DNA of 15,936 bases from Prevotellaceae bacterium (GCA_031259655.1 JAIRLF010000172.1:1-15936), one strand, 5' to 3'; counted from the first letter of the stretch, positions 1-7,539 are shown. Numbers and translations are program-made. Notes: generated by a model from the letters alone, not told the origin.

Positions 1-270
1 GGAAACAGGCTGAAAAATTATGAAAAGTTAAACAGTCTCGAATATGTTCTTGAATTTATGCATAAACATTCGGGATTGCCACGAACCGGTAAATATGCCG
101 TCGAATATTTGGTAAACAACTATGATGTTCTGCGAGATGCGTTCTACGAGTTTTTCCCGCTTTTGGTAAACCATACAAGAATATGGAGAGACGAACCCGA
201 TAAATTAACGCAATTACCTGATTTATACCTTCTCCAACACAACAGTAGAATAATAAACAGTATAATATAA
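1..270 (+). CDS. C-terminal part of acyl-carrier-protein phosphodiesterase-like protein (partial)
   Basis: The frame is open from the first base, so the gene begins upstream of the window; 89 codons are visible before the TAA at 268-270. The visible part has the pattern of the C-terminal helices of ACP phosphodiesterases (PF04336): an N-R-L-x-x-Y start, a 'LEYVLEFM' helix, then 'AVEYLVNNYDVLRDAFYEFFP', an aromatic and acidic helix close to the family's 'L..NY..L...F..FFP' ending. That family removes the 4'-phosphopantetheine arm from acyl carrier protein; the metal-binding residues lie in the missing N-terminal part and cannot be checked. About 30 further residues follow the helix and end in an Asn/Ile-rich tail. 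The gene converges on mdh across a shared terminator. The family call rests on remembered sequence pattern only, so another all-helical protein is possible. Confidence 0.55.
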   Translation, partial: GNRLKNYEKLNSLEYVLEFMHKHSGLPRTGKYAVEYLVNNYDVLRDAFYEFFPLLVNHTRIWRDEPDKLTQLPDLYLLQHNSRIINSII

Positions 271-311
271 AATACCACTACAAATATTACTACATTTCAT
301 CTTTTTATAAA

Positions 312-349
312 AAAATGAGAGTATTCGGTTTTAGAAATACTCTCATTTT
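312..349. terminator. Bidirectional Rho-independent terminator between the ACP-phosphodiesterase-like gene and mdh
   Basis: Two 14-base arms (312-325 and 336-349) are perfect inverted repeats around a 10-base loop. Read on the minus strand the stem is followed by a run of seven T then ATAAAAAG, a good U-tract for ending mdh transcripts. Read on the plus strand it is followed by TTTTG, a weaker but usable end for the upstream gene. Its position between two convergent genes fits a shared terminator. Confidence 0.85.
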
Positions 350-377
350 GATATTAAACAAATATTCTGATTAAGTA

Positions 378-1319
378 TCAGACAATCTTCATTTCCGACA
401 GAACGCCGTTCATATTGCGCACTGCTTCGGCGCTTTTGTTGAACAGAGCTTGTTCGGCATCATTCAATTTGTAATCAACGATTTTCTCCCAGCCGTTTTT
501 ACCCAGAACGACAGGAACTCCCAGAGCGATATCTTTTTGTTCGTATTCGCCGTCTAAAGCGACACAGCAGGGTAACACGCGTTTTTGGTCGCGTATAACC
601 GATTCGACTAAGGAAGCGCAAGCAGCGCCGGGAGCGTACCATGCCGATGTTCCAAGCAGTTTCGTCAGTGTAGCGCCTCCAACCATTGTGTCGGCAACGA
701 CCTTGTCTATTTGTTCTTGCGACAGGAGTTCGGAAACGGGGATTCCGTTGTACGTAGCAAATCGGATTAGGGGAATCATCGTAGTGTCGCCGTGACCGCC
801 TATCACAAAGCCCTGAATTTCGCTCGCAGGCACGTTCAATGCCTTGCTGAGATAATATTTGAAACGCGAGCTGTCTAAAGTGCCTCCCATACCGATAACT
901 TTGTTTTTCGGCAAGTTACCTGTTTTGATTGTCAGATAGGTCATTGTGTCCATAGGATTGCTAATCATAACAAGTATAGCGTCGGGAGAATATTTCAGTA
1001 TATTTTCCGTTACCGACTTGACGATGTTAGCGTTAGTTCCTATTAAATCTTCGCGGGACATGCCCGGTTTACGAGGAATACCCGAGGTAATCACCACTAT
1101 ATCCGACTTTTCTGTTGCCGAATAATCGTTTGTCACTCCGGTCAATCGTGTGTTAAACTCGCGCAAAGCGGCGGTCTGCATTATATCCATTGCTTTTCCT
1201 TCGGAGATACCTTCCTTAATATCAAGCAATACGACCTCGTCGGCTAATTCTCTTGAGACAATAACATCTGCACATGTAGCGCCCACATTTCCGGCTCCAA
1301 TAATTGTAATTTTTGACAT
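378..1319 (-). CDS. mdh: Malate dehydrogenase, NAD-dependent, LDH-like type
   Basis: Cytosolic TCA-cycle enzyme interconverting malate and oxaloacetate with NAD. The 313-residue protein is typical of the Bacteroidota LDH-like enzyme. Visible features: dinucleotide motif GAGNVG (residues 8-13), Asp33 after the second strand (NAD rather than NADP preference), mobile-loop RKPGMSRE (83-90) with the substrate-binding arginines, the SNPMD motif with Asn121, the D149-S-S-R152 catalytic pair region, and the proton-acceptor histidine in GGHGDTT (His176). The ATG at 1319 is chosen because the mature pattern begins MSKITIIGAG at once; the frame extends two codons upstream only to a TTG at 1325. A perfect -7 box lies 34 bases upstream, so the gene has its own promoter and is separate from gpsA. 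It ends before the terminator at 312-349. Confidence 0.97.
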   Translation of the reverse strand: MSKITIIGAGNVGATCADVIVSRELADEVVLLDIKEGISEGKAMDIMQTAALREFNTRLTGVTNDYSATEKSDIVVITSGIPRKPGMSREDLIGTNANIVKSVTENILKYSPDAILVMISNPMDTMTYLTIKTGNLPKNKVIGMGGTLDSSRFKYYLSKALNVPASEIQGFVIGGHGDTTMIPLIRFATYNGIPVSELLSQEQIDKVVADTMVGGATLTKLLGTSAWYAPGAACASLVESVIRDQKRVLPCCVALDGEYEQKDIALGVPVVLGKNGWEKIVDYKLNDAEQALFNKSAEAVRNMNGVLSEMKIV

Positions 1320-1353
1320 ATTCAATACTAAATTTATTTTTTATAATTCGGCG

Positions 1354-1361
1354 CAAAAGTA
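1354..1361 (-). promoter_or_regulatory. Promoter -7 box of mdh
   Basis: Minus-strand TACTTTTG matches the Bacteroidota -7 consensus TAnnTTTG at every fixed position and lies 34 bases before the mdh ATG in an A+T-rich gap. A clear -33 TTTG at the usual spacing is not visible. Confidence 0.65.
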
Positions 1362-1399
1362 GTTATTTTTAATGCAAATAAAAAATAAAAGATATTCCG

Positions 1400-1424
1400 A
1401 CGATTCGATATTTGTATGAATCGT
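1400..1424 (-). terminator. Possible weak terminator after gpsA
   Basis: A 7-base perfect inverted repeat (1400-1406 with 1418-1424, 11-base loop) lies 22 bases after the gpsA stop. On the minus strand it is followed, a few bases later, by TCTTTTATTTTTTATTT. The stem is A+T-rich and the U-tract is offset, so this is tentative. Confidence 0.35.
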
Positions 1425-1445
1425 GTCATTATTAACATGTTTCTA

Positions 1446-2465
1446 TTACAATAATACTTCGTTGCTCAGTTTTTTTATTTCCTCGAATACAGGTGCATTT
1501 TGGTGTAAAATTCTATAAACAGTATCGGCGATGGGCATTATTACATTACTTGTCGCATTGATTTCGTGTATGCATTTCGATGCATGGTAACCTTCGGCTA
1601 CCATACTCATTTCCATTGTTGCCGAAAGCACGCTGTATCCTTTGCCTATCATTGTGCCGAGCGCTCTGTTCCGGCTGAATTGCGAATAGCATGTTACGAG
1701 TAAATCGCCGAGATAAGCCGAACGGGTTGTTTGCCGGGGACTTAAGTTCGTGTCGTTGAGAAAACGGCGCATCTCTTCGAACGAATTGCTCACAAACACC
1801 GAAATGTAATTGTCGCCGTAACCTAATCCGTGGCATATTCCCGCGCCGATTGCGTAGATGTTTTTCAGTATTGCCGCGTATTCCGAGCCATAAACATCGG
1901 TCGAGGATATTATTTTGAGGAAAGGCGATTCGATATTTTTGGAAATAAGTTCAGCCAAGTTTTTTCTTTTACACGAAAATGTAAGGTATGACAGACGTTC
2001 TAAAGCCACTTCTTCGGCATGACAGGGTCCCGAAATCACTCCGAGTTGAGAGTACGGGATTCCGTATTTAGCGTTGAAATATTCCGAAACCGACTTGTTC
2101 AACTCCGGAACAATCCCTTTTACTGCCGAAACAATGAATTTGCGGCTCATGTCTACATTGACTTTCGACAACGTTTCGGCAATGAAAACGGCGGGAATCG
2201 CGATTATTACGACGTTCGACAGTTCCAGCGCTCGGTTCACGTCGCTCGTCATTTCGAATTTCGATGTGTCGAAACGTATTGAGGATAAATATTTGGGATT
2301 GTTTCCGAATTTCCGGATATGTGCGATAGTTTCTTCGGAACGTATATGCCAGTAAACGTTGCTGTTTTGTTTGCTTGTCAGCAGTTTCATCAACGCTGTC
2401 GCCCAACTGCCGCTACCGAGGATACAAAATCTTAGCGATGTATTAAAAAAATGTTGTTTGGACAT
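1446..2465 (-). CDS. gpsA: Glycerol-3-phosphate dehydrogenase [NAD(P)+]
   Basis: Cytosolic enzyme reducing dihydroxyacetone phosphate to sn-glycerol-3-phosphate, the backbone for phospholipid synthesis. The 339-residue length is normal for the family. An N-terminal Rossmann motif GSGSWA spans residues 17-22, followed by the IIAIPA strand (87-92), AVKG (Lys116), SGPCHAEE (145-152), the conserved AAILKN helix with the catalytic lysine (Lys201), LGDLLVT with Asp254, and the phosphate-binding SRNR (264-267). The ATG at 2465 is the first in-frame start after a -7-like box. The gene diverges from ribF over a short shared promoter region. No anomaly is seen; the call is close to certain. Confidence 0.96.
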   Translation of the reverse strand: MSKQHFFNTSLRFCILGSGSWATALMKLLTSKQNSNVYWHIRSEETIAHIRKFGNNPKYLSSIRFDTSKFEMTSDVNRALELSNVVIIAIPAVFIAETLSKVNVDMSRKFIVSAVKGIVPELNKSVSEYFNAKYGIPYSQLGVISGPCHAEEVALERLSYLTFSCKRKNLAELISKNIESPFLKIISSTDVYGSEYAAILKNIYAIGAGICHGLGYGDNYISVFVSNSFEEMRRFLNDTNLSPRQTTRSAYLGDLLVTCYSQFSRNRALGTMIGKGYSVLSATMEMSMVAEGYHASKCIHEINATSNVIMPIADTVYRILHQNAPVFEEIKKLSNEVLL

Positions 2466-2485
2466 AAATCGACCTAATTAAAGTG

Positions 2486-2493
2486 CGAAAGTA
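2486..2493 (-). promoter_or_regulatory. Probable -7 box of gpsA
   Basis: Minus-strand TACTTTCG differs from TAnnTTTG at one fixed position and lies 20 bases before the gpsA ATG. The gap between gpsA and ribF must hold divergent promoters, which supports the call. Confidence 0.45.
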
Positions 2494-2535
2494 TAAAAAA
2501 AAATTCAATTGGAAACCATATTCAGTATTTTTATG

Positions 2536-2543
2536 TAATTTTG
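2536..2543 (+). promoter_or_regulatory. Promoter -7 box of ribF
   Basis: TAATTTTG is a perfect TAnnTTTG match, 15 bases before the ATG at 2559. Its last three bases form a TTG in frame with ribF; because that TTG belongs to the promoter it is not a credible start codon. Confidence 0.65.
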
Positions 2544-2558
2544 TTGCGTTTTTTGAGA

Positions 2559-3449
2559 ATGTATATGGAAAAATATATAGCGACAACAGGCTTTTTTGAC
2601 GGCGTTCACAGAGGACATGCTGCTGTCCTGAACAAACTGAAATGCACGGGTTTGACCCTTAACTTACCTGTGTGTGCAGTTACGTTTTGGCCTCATCCGC
2701 GCATTGTGTTGAACAACGAACCGGAGAAACTGAAATTGTTATCGACGATAGAAGAAAAAAAGCGGCGTATTGAAGCTCTTGGTATAAATAAAGTTATAAT
2801 CATCCCTTTTACAAAGGAACTTTCGGAGATGTCTCCACAACAGTTTATCGTCGACGAACTCGTGAAAAAGTACAATATTGCCGGCTTATGTGTTGGTTAC
2901 GACCATCATATCGGTAAAAACAGAACCGGAGGTTTTGATGCGATAAAACAAACTTGCGAGAAATTCGGCTTGTATTGCGAACAGGTTCAGCCTTTCGTAG
3001 CGGACGATAAGGTTATTAGTTCGCAAAAAATACGTAAATGCCTTACCGAGGGCAATATCGACGAAGCTAATTCGATGCTGGGATATCCTTACTCCCTGAC
3101 CGGTATCGTCGTACACGGAAAAAAGTTGGGCAGAACAATCGGTTTTCCTACTGCTAATATCGAATTGAAATCCTCGAAGTTAATTCCGCATGACGGCGTC
3201 TACGCCGTGCGTATTGATTTGCTCGACAGACATAATTTGAAAGGTATGCTCTATATCGGAAAAAAAACAAGCGTAGATAATTCGGGAAAAACGGCTATCG
3301 AAGTGCATATTTTTGATTTCGACGACGATATCTACGGTCAGGAAATATCCGTGAGGTTCGAGCGTTTTGTCCGGATGGATATGAAATTCGACAATATCGA
3401 CGAAATGAAAACCCAACTGACTAAAGACAGAATGGACGTTGAAAACTAA
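2559..3449 (+). CDS. ribF: Bifunctional riboflavin kinase / FAD synthetase
   Basis: Makes FMN from riboflavin and ATP, then FAD from FMN and ATP, in the cytosol. With the ATG at 2559 the protein has 296 residues; an alternative ATG two codons on (2565) gives the equally plausible start MEKYIATTGFFDG. The N-terminal adenylyltransferase half shows GFFDGVHRGH (residues 11-20, nucleotide-binding), FWPHPR (43-48) and SSQKIR (154-159, the S-S-x-x-I-R signature). The C-terminal riboflavin kinase half shows GRTIGFPTANI (191-201), DGVYAVR and the EVHIFDFDDDIYG segment with the catalytic-region glutamate (about 248). The N-terminus is short because the protein lacks the leader of about ten residues seen in many RibF proteins. 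An ABC-F gene follows after 29 bases, suggesting a two-gene operon from the promoter at 2536. Confidence 0.94.
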   Translation: MYMEKYIATTGFFDGVHRGHAAVLNKLKCTGLTLNLPVCAVTFWPHPRIVLNNEPEKLKLLSTIEEKKRRIEALGINKVIIIPFTKELSEMSPQQFIVDELVKKYNIAGLCVGYDHHIGKNRTGGFDAIKQTCEKFGLYCEQVQPFVADDKVISSQKIRKCLTEGNIDEANSMLGYPYSLTGIVVHGKKLGRTIGFPTANIELKSSKLIPHDGVYAVRIDLLDRHNLKGMLYIGKKTSVDNSGKTAIEVHIFDFDDDIYGQEISVRFERFVRMDMKFDNIDEMKTQLTKDRMDVEN

Positions 3450-3478
3450 AAACTAAAAGATAACAGTTAACAGAAATC

Positions 3479-5080
3479 ATGCTTATTGTTCAGGACATTA
3501 CTTATGTACATCCAAATAAAGATTTACTGTTCGACAGGATAAATCTCACAGTTAACAAGCGCGATAAAATTGCGTTGATTGGTAACAATGGCATTGGAAA
3601 ATCTACCCTGCTGAAAATTATTGCGGGGATTTTACCACCATCGAGCGGAGTACTTCACTGCGAGTCGAAGAGCTATTACATGCCGCAGATTTTCGGACAA
3701 TTCAACGAATTGACCGTTGCGCAGGCTATTGGAGTTGACAAAAAATTGAAAGCCTTGTCCGAAATCGTTTCGGGAAATGTTACGGAAACAAATATTGCCC
3801 TCTTAAACGACGACTGGACGATTGAAAAAAGATGTATGGAAGCCTTATCGTGCTGGAAACTCGAAGAGTTGGACTTGAATCAGAAAATGGAAACATTGAG
3901 CGGAGGGCAAAAAACCAAAGTTTTCCTTGCCGGAATATCCATATCTCAACCCGAAATGGTTCTGCTGGACGAGCCGAGTAATCATCTCGACATGGACGGC
4001 AGGACTTTGTTGTACGATTTTATACAGTCGTACAAATATGCGATGATTGTAGTTAGCCACGACAGAAAACTGCTGAATCTGCTTGATTCGGTGTGCGAAC
4101 TAAATAATAAAGGAATAACTGTTTACGGCGGAAATTACGATTTTTATGCCGAACAGAAACAAATCGAAAAAATCGCTCTTGAAAACGACCTCCGAAGTAA
4201 GGAAAAAGCATTACGAAAAGCAAAAGAAACAGAGCGCGATACCTTGGAACGTCAGCAACGGCGAAACGCGCGGGGAAACCGGCAACAACGGAAAGAAGGA
4301 ACCCCCAAAATTATGATTAACAAACTGAAAAATGACGCCGAACGAAGCTCCGCCCGTCTAAAGAACGTACATGCCGAAAAGACCGAAGCTATCGCGCGCG
4401 AATTGACTGCATTGCGTAGAGATTTGCCCGATGTAGACGGGATGAAATTCGGCTTCGACAATTCGTCGCTGCACCTCGGTAAAACGCTGATTAAAGCCGA
4501 AAACCTCAATTTCGGATATAGCGACAAAATGCTTTGGCGACAAGCTCTGACTTTCGATATCAAAAGCGGAGAACGGCTGACGTTGCGTGGCGCTAACGGT
4601 TCGGGAAAAACGACTTTGATAAAAATCATTCTCGGCATATTACAACCAACAGAGGGTACTGTTTTCAGAGCCGAAAACACCGCTATCTATATCGACCAGG
4701 ACTATTCGCTGATAGATAATCGCCTGACCGTCTACGAACAGGCTCAGATGTTCAACGCCTCTTCCTTGCAAGAACACGAAATCAAAATCAGATTAAACAG
4801 GTTTTTGTTTGCGAAAGACGAATGGGATAAATCGTGTAACTCGCTCAGTGGCGGAGAGAAAATGCGGCTGATGCTTTGTTGTCTGACTATTAGCAATCAC
4901 GCTCCGGACATCATTATCCTCGACGAACCGACAAATAATCTCGATATCCGGAATATCGAAGTTTTGACCGATGCAATCAACGAATATCGCGGAACGCTTA
5001 TCGTTGTGTCGCATGACATTTACTTCTTGGAACAAATCAACGCCGAATCATTCGGCATTGAGCTTCTGCCGTCAATTTAG
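3479..5080 (+). CDS. ABC-F family ATPase (duplicated ATP-binding cassettes, no membrane domain)
   Basis: Soluble protein of 533 residues with two ATP-binding cassettes and no membrane segment, the layout of ABC-F proteins, which act on the ribosome as translation factors or protect it from antibiotics. Cassette 1: Walker A GNNGIGKST (35-43), signature LSGGQ (140-144), Walker B/D-loop LLDEPSNHLD (162-171), switch SHD (193-195). A charged, helix-forming linker of about 95 residues (225-320), rich in Arg, Lys and Glu, corresponds to the interdomain P-site tRNA-interaction motif. Cassette 2: GANGSGKTT (371-379), LSGGE (456-460), ILDEPTNNLD (480-489), SHD (511-513). All catalytic motifs are intact. 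The start at 3479 is the first ATG after ribF, 29 bases away. Whether it gives drug resistance or is a housekeeping factor cannot be told from sequence alone. Confidence 0.92.
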   Translation: MLIVQDITYVHPNKDLLFDRINLTVNKRDKIALIGNNGIGKSTLLKIIAGILPPSSGVLHCESKSYYMPQIFGQFNELTVAQAIGVDKKLKALSEIVSGNVTETNIALLNDDWTIEKRCMEALSCWKLEELDLNQKMETLSGGQKTKVFLAGISISQPEMVLLDEPSNHLDMDGRTLLYDFIQSYKYAMIVVSHDRKLLNLLDSVCELNNKGITVYGGNYDFYAEQKQIEKIALENDLRSKEKALRKAKETERDTLERQQRRNARGNRQQRKEGTPKIMINKLKNDAERSSARLKNVHAEKTEAIARELTALRRDLPDVDGMKFGFDNSSLHLGKTLIKAENLNFGYSDKMLWRQALTFDIKSGERLTLRGANGSGKTTLIKIILGILQPTEGTVFRAENTAIYIDQDYSLIDNRLTVYEQAQMFNASSLQEHEIKIRLNRFLFAKDEWDKSCNSLSGGEKMRLMLCCLTISNHAPDIIILDEPTNNLDIRNIEVLTDAINEYRGTLIVVSHDIYFLEQINAESFGIELLPSI

Positions 5081-5102
5081 CCGGCGTTATTTCGTAAATT
5101 AT

Positions 5103-5110
5103 TACCTTTG
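5103..5110 (+). promoter_or_regulatory. Promoter -7 box of the solitary nuclease-like gene
   Basis: TACCTTTG is a perfect TAnnTTTG match, 18 bases before the ATG at 5129, in the 48-base gap after the ABC-F gene. The gene is therefore probably not simply the end of the ribF-ABC-F operon. No clear -33 element is seen. Confidence 0.6.
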
Positions 5111-5128
5111 CAGTTTAATTGAATTAAC

Positions 5129-5617
5129 ATGCTGACGCAACAATTTAATGTATATAAGGAATTTGGTAATGGTGGAAAAATTGAAATAATGAAAGGATAT
5201 ATCAAAAAAACCGATCATAGGGATTTACTTGCCATTTCGAAATATTTTGCAGAAAAGGGAGATAAGGTGCAAATCACTACCAACGTTCATTTTAAGGATG
5301 AAAAATACAAAAAGGTTTTTGGCGGGTTAATCGGAACAAAATATGAACGCAAATGTCCTGATTTAATTATTAATGGGAAATATTATGAATACGAAAGTTT
5401 CATGAAACCGTTTAAGAAGGAGAAAATATCCAATATGATTTCAAAGGGACTGAAACAATCTTCGTATATTATCATAAATAACAATAAGGGGGCAAACGAT
5501 AGATACATAAAACGTAACATACACGAACGGAAAAATTTTAAGCAAGATATTAAGGAGGTATGGTTATACGAGAAAGGAAAAGTACGGTTGCTATATAAAA
5601 ATACAGCAGGGAGTTAA
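5129..5617 (+). CDS. Solitary nuclease-like domain protein (resembles CdiA-CT / BECR-type toxin C-terminal domains)
   Basis: Protein of 162 residues with no signal peptide or membrane segment. Residues 12-157 have the pattern of a domain usually found at the end of phage head-associated proteins and polymorphic toxins: FGNGGKIEI (12-20), RDLLAISKYFAEKG (31-44), VHFKDEKYKKVFG (53-65), the core KCPDLIINGKYYEYESF (75-91) with conserved Asp78, Gly83 and Glu87/Glu89, ISKGLKQSSYIIINN (104-118), a charged RYIKRNIHERK helix (125-135), and the closing VWLYEKGKVRLLYK strands. In relatives this domain is taken to be an RNase of the barnase/EndoU/colicin fold; activity here is inference. It stands alone with no delivery domain. 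The gene is visibly more A+T-rich than its neighbours and has its own promoter, consistent with transfer. No immunity gene is recognised beside it. Confidence 0.6.
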   Translation: MLTQQFNVYKEFGNGGKIEIMKGYIKKTDHRDLLAISKYFAEKGDKVQITTNVHFKDEKYKKVFGGLIGTKYERKCPDLIINGKYYEYESFMKPFKKEKISNMISKGLKQSSYIIINNNKGANDRYIKRNIHERKNFKQDIKEVWLYEKGKVRLLYKNTAGS

Positions 5618-5674
5618 AAAACTCCCCCTGCAGGTGGCCGAGCCGTAGCACTGCCTAATATCTTTCGATATCTG
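5590..5674 (-). ncRNA. Candidate free-standing small RNA (possibly Bacteroidales-1-like)
   Basis: A complete transcription unit without a reading frame. It has a promoter at 5679-5708, a 5' hairpin of five A/U and C/G pairs closed by a GAAA tetraloop (minus strand of 5658-5671), a middle hairpin with one bulge (about 5630-5654), and a final G+C-rich hairpin (5606-5631) followed by TGTATTTTTATAT. That gives an RNA of about 85 nt. The only minus-strand frame here begins upstream of the promoter, so it cannot be made from this transcript. Established knowledge: Bacteroidales-1 RNAs (Rfam) are described as short independent transcripts with a Bacteroidota promoter and a terminator; identity with that family is a guess from layout. 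The 3' end overlaps the 3' end of the convergent gene at 5129-5617. Confidence 0.5.
5606..5631 (-). terminator. Terminator hairpin of the small RNA, also covering the stop of the facing gene
   Basis: GCAGGGAGTT (5606-5615) pairs with AACTCCCCCTGC (5620-5631), allowing a two-base bulge. On the minus strand the stem is followed by a T-rich stretch (TGTATTTTTATAT); on the plus strand it is not. The plus-strand TAA of the nuclease-like gene (5615-5617) lies inside it. Confidence 0.6.
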
Positions 5675-5678
5675 GGCG

Positions 5679-5708
5679 CAAAGATACGACATTTTTTTTA
5701 ATTGCAAA
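5679..5708 (-). promoter_or_regulatory. Minus-strand promoter driving the small RNA
   Basis: Minus-strand TATCTTTG (5679-5686) is a perfect -7 box, and TTTG, reading from 5708 down to 5705, lies 18 bases upstream as a -33 element. This is the best-formed Bacteroidota-type promoter in the window, with both elements at close to the usual 19-21 spacing. It points away from the DUF4294 gene and toward no protein gene. Confidence 0.65.
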
Positions 5709-5817
5709 AAAAAGAAAGAAAACTTACGACTGTTGCACGGAAATGTTAGCGGATGTTTTTTGTTTCTTTGCCAGAAATAAGAAATCATATTATAAACGGT
5801 GAACGGAGGCTCTCGGT

Positions 5818-6390
5818 TTATTTCGTAAACATAGCGTAGTAAACCTTATCGAAAGTTCCATTTTCGCACATTAACACAAGTTCTTCCAGGATTTTATCTT
5901 CGCCGTATTTATCGTATTGCGTTTTAAGATTATTGCCGAACAGTCGCGCCACGCCCTGCCAGAAGAATGCTTTGACTCCGCCCTTAAATTCTTTCAATAC
6001 GGAGTATGATGTTTGACCCGTTTCTCTGTCTATTAGTTTTATGAGCATTCGTCCCTGCGATATTGTCAGTTTTCGTAGAGGCGCTTCAAATTCTGAGAAC
6101 AATTCTTTTTCGAGCTGTTTGACTATTCTTTTCTTCTCTTTATTGCTGCCGGCGAGTTTATATTTGGCGTCTAAATCAAGCATCTTGTTCTTCGCTATTT
6201 GCGAATAGGGGTATACTTTCTTCAGATTGTAGACCATTCGTCTGAATTTGCGATAGTCTTTTTTGTTTTTCCAATGAACGATATAAGCAGGAGGCAGTGT
6301 TTCCGTGAATAAAGTATCGTATTCCGCTTCCGCCGCGAAAACAGTGAACATCAGCGCTAATAAAATCAACAACCTCCTGCACATAATCAT
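5818..6390 (-). CDS. DUF4294 family secreted protein
   Basis: Protein of 190 residues of unknown function, from a family largely restricted to Bacteroidota. An N-terminal signal peptide is clear: MIMCRR, then LLILLALMFTVFAAEAE, with probable cleavage near Ala20-Glu23, so the protein acts in the periplasm or outer membrane. The mature part shows the family pattern: KKDYRKFRRMVYNLKKVYPYSQIA (43-66), a Lys/Glu-rich helix, LTISQGRMLIKLIDRETG, SYSVLKEFKGGVKAFFWQGVARLFG and NLKTQYDKYGEDKILEELV. An in-frame ATG at 6384 is an equally good start. It begins 21 bases after the manC stop on the same strand, so the two genes are very likely co-transcribed. No enzymatic motif is recognised. Confidence 0.85.
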   Translation of the reverse strand: MIMCRRLLILLALMFTVFAAEAEYDTLFTETLPPAYIVHWKNKKDYRKFRRMVYNLKKVYPYSQIAKNKMLDLDAKYKLAGSNKEKKRIVKQLEKELFSEFEAPLRKLTISQGRMLIKLIDRETGQTSYSVLKEFKGGVKAFFWQGVARLFGNNLKTQYDKYGEDKILEELVLMCENGTFDKVYYAMFTK

Positions 6391-6411
6391 TGTTCGTAAT
6401 CCGGCGCGCGA

Positions 6412-7506
6412 CTATATAAATTCGGTGCCGCTACCGGCTAACACCTCCGAAATGGTCTGTTTTATACCGTCTTCGTTCTTGCGCGGGCAAATCATAAGCA
6501 CATCGCTGGTGTCGACAACAAGGTAGTTGTCCAATCCTTTGATGACTATCAATTTATCATGATTGTCGGAATTAATCATACTGTTGCATACATCGGATAA
6601 GTAGGTATTTGCATTTTTGATAGCGTTACCGTCCTCGTCTTTATCCAATTGCAGATAAAGCGAATTCCATGTACCGACGTCCGACCATCCGAAATCGGCG
6701 GCGAAAACGAACACATTTTCTGCTTTTTCCATCACTCCGTAATCGATGGATATGTTGTAGCACTGCGAATAAGCTTCGAAGATAAACTGTTCTTCGTCCG
6801 GAGTATCATACCGGGACATGCCTTTCGAAAACAGGTCGGCGATGTCCGGCAAATGCGCCGACAAGGCTTTTTGCACTGATTCCAAGCTCCAAATAAAGAT
6901 TCCCGAGTTCCAGTAAAATTCTCCGCTTTCGACAAATACTTTGGCTGTGTCGACGTCGGGTTTCTCGGTGAAAGTCCGCACCTTGCAGATAGTGTCCTTA
7001 CATCCGGGCGCGTCGTTTTTTTCGATTTGAATATATCCGTATCCCGTTTCGGGACGTGTCGGTTGTAACCCGACGGTAACAAGCGCGTCGTTATTTTCGG
7101 CATAAGCCAAACCGTTGAGCATCACTTCCAGAAACTTGTTGTCGTTGAAAATGATATGGTCGGAAGGAGTGACAATAACCCTTGCGTTACGGCTCTTTTT
7201 CAACAGCTTGTATGTAGCGTAAGCGATGCATGGAGCGGTGTTTCTGCGCATAGGTTCGCACAATATCTGACTTTCGTCGATTTCGGGTATTTCGTGCAGC
7301 ACCAAATCTTTATAATCCATTCCCGTAACAACAAGGAAATTTTGAGGGGGAATAATCCTTGCAAAACGTTCGTAGGTTTGTCGAATAAACGTTTTTCCAA
7401 CGCCGAGGATATCGAGAAACTGTTTCGGCTTTTTCGTCCGGCTCAGGGGCCAGAATCGGCTTCCGATTCCGCCTGCCATTATTATACAGTAATCATTTCT
7501 ATTCAT
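6412..7506 (-). CDS. manC: Mannose-1-phosphate guanylyltransferase
   Basis: Forms GDP-mannose from mannose-1-phosphate and GTP, the precursor of GDP-fucose, GDP-rhamnose and mannosylated surface glycans. The 364-residue protein is the single-domain form: it has the nucleotidyltransferase fold but no C-terminal phosphomannose isomerase domain. The pyrophosphorylase signature GGIGSRFWPLSRTKKPKQF spans residues 12-30, with the conserved Arg17 and Lys28. Further motifs are PMRRNTAP (85-92), TPSDH (113-117), GYGYI (155-159), FTEKP (179-183), WNSGIF (199-204) and DFGWSDVGTW (271-280). The ATG at 7506 lies 33 bases after a perfect -7 box. The DUF4294 gene follows closely. The hydrogenase-like gene lies upstream, but manC has its own promoter. 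Confidence 0.94.
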   Translation of the reverse strand: MNRNDYCIIMAGGIGSRFWPLSRTKKPKQFLDILGVGKTFIRQTYERFARIIPPQNFLVVTGMDYKDLVLHEIPEIDESQILCEPMRRNTAPCIAYATYKLLKKSRNARVIVTPSDHIIFNDNKFLEVMLNGLAYAENNDALVTVGLQPTRPETGYGYIQIEKNDAPGCKDTICKVRTFTEKPDVDTAKVFVESGEFYWNSGIFIWSLESVQKALSAHLPDIADLFSKGMSRYDTPDEEQFIFEAYSQCYNISIDYGVMEKAENVFVFAADFGWSDVGTWNSLYLQLDKDEDGNAIKNANTYLSDVCNSMINSDNHDKLIVIKGLDNYLVVDTSDVLMICPRKNEDGIKQTISEVLAGSGTEFI

Positions 7507-7539
7507 TTGTATATCTTTTTAAAATTTATTATCATTGGA

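Noticed and set aside
5591..5788. Minus-strand open frame of 65 codons, Cys- and Ser-rich
   Set aside because: It starts upstream of the perfect minus-strand promoter and runs through the small-RNA hairpins and terminator. It looks like a chance reading of the structured RNA region.
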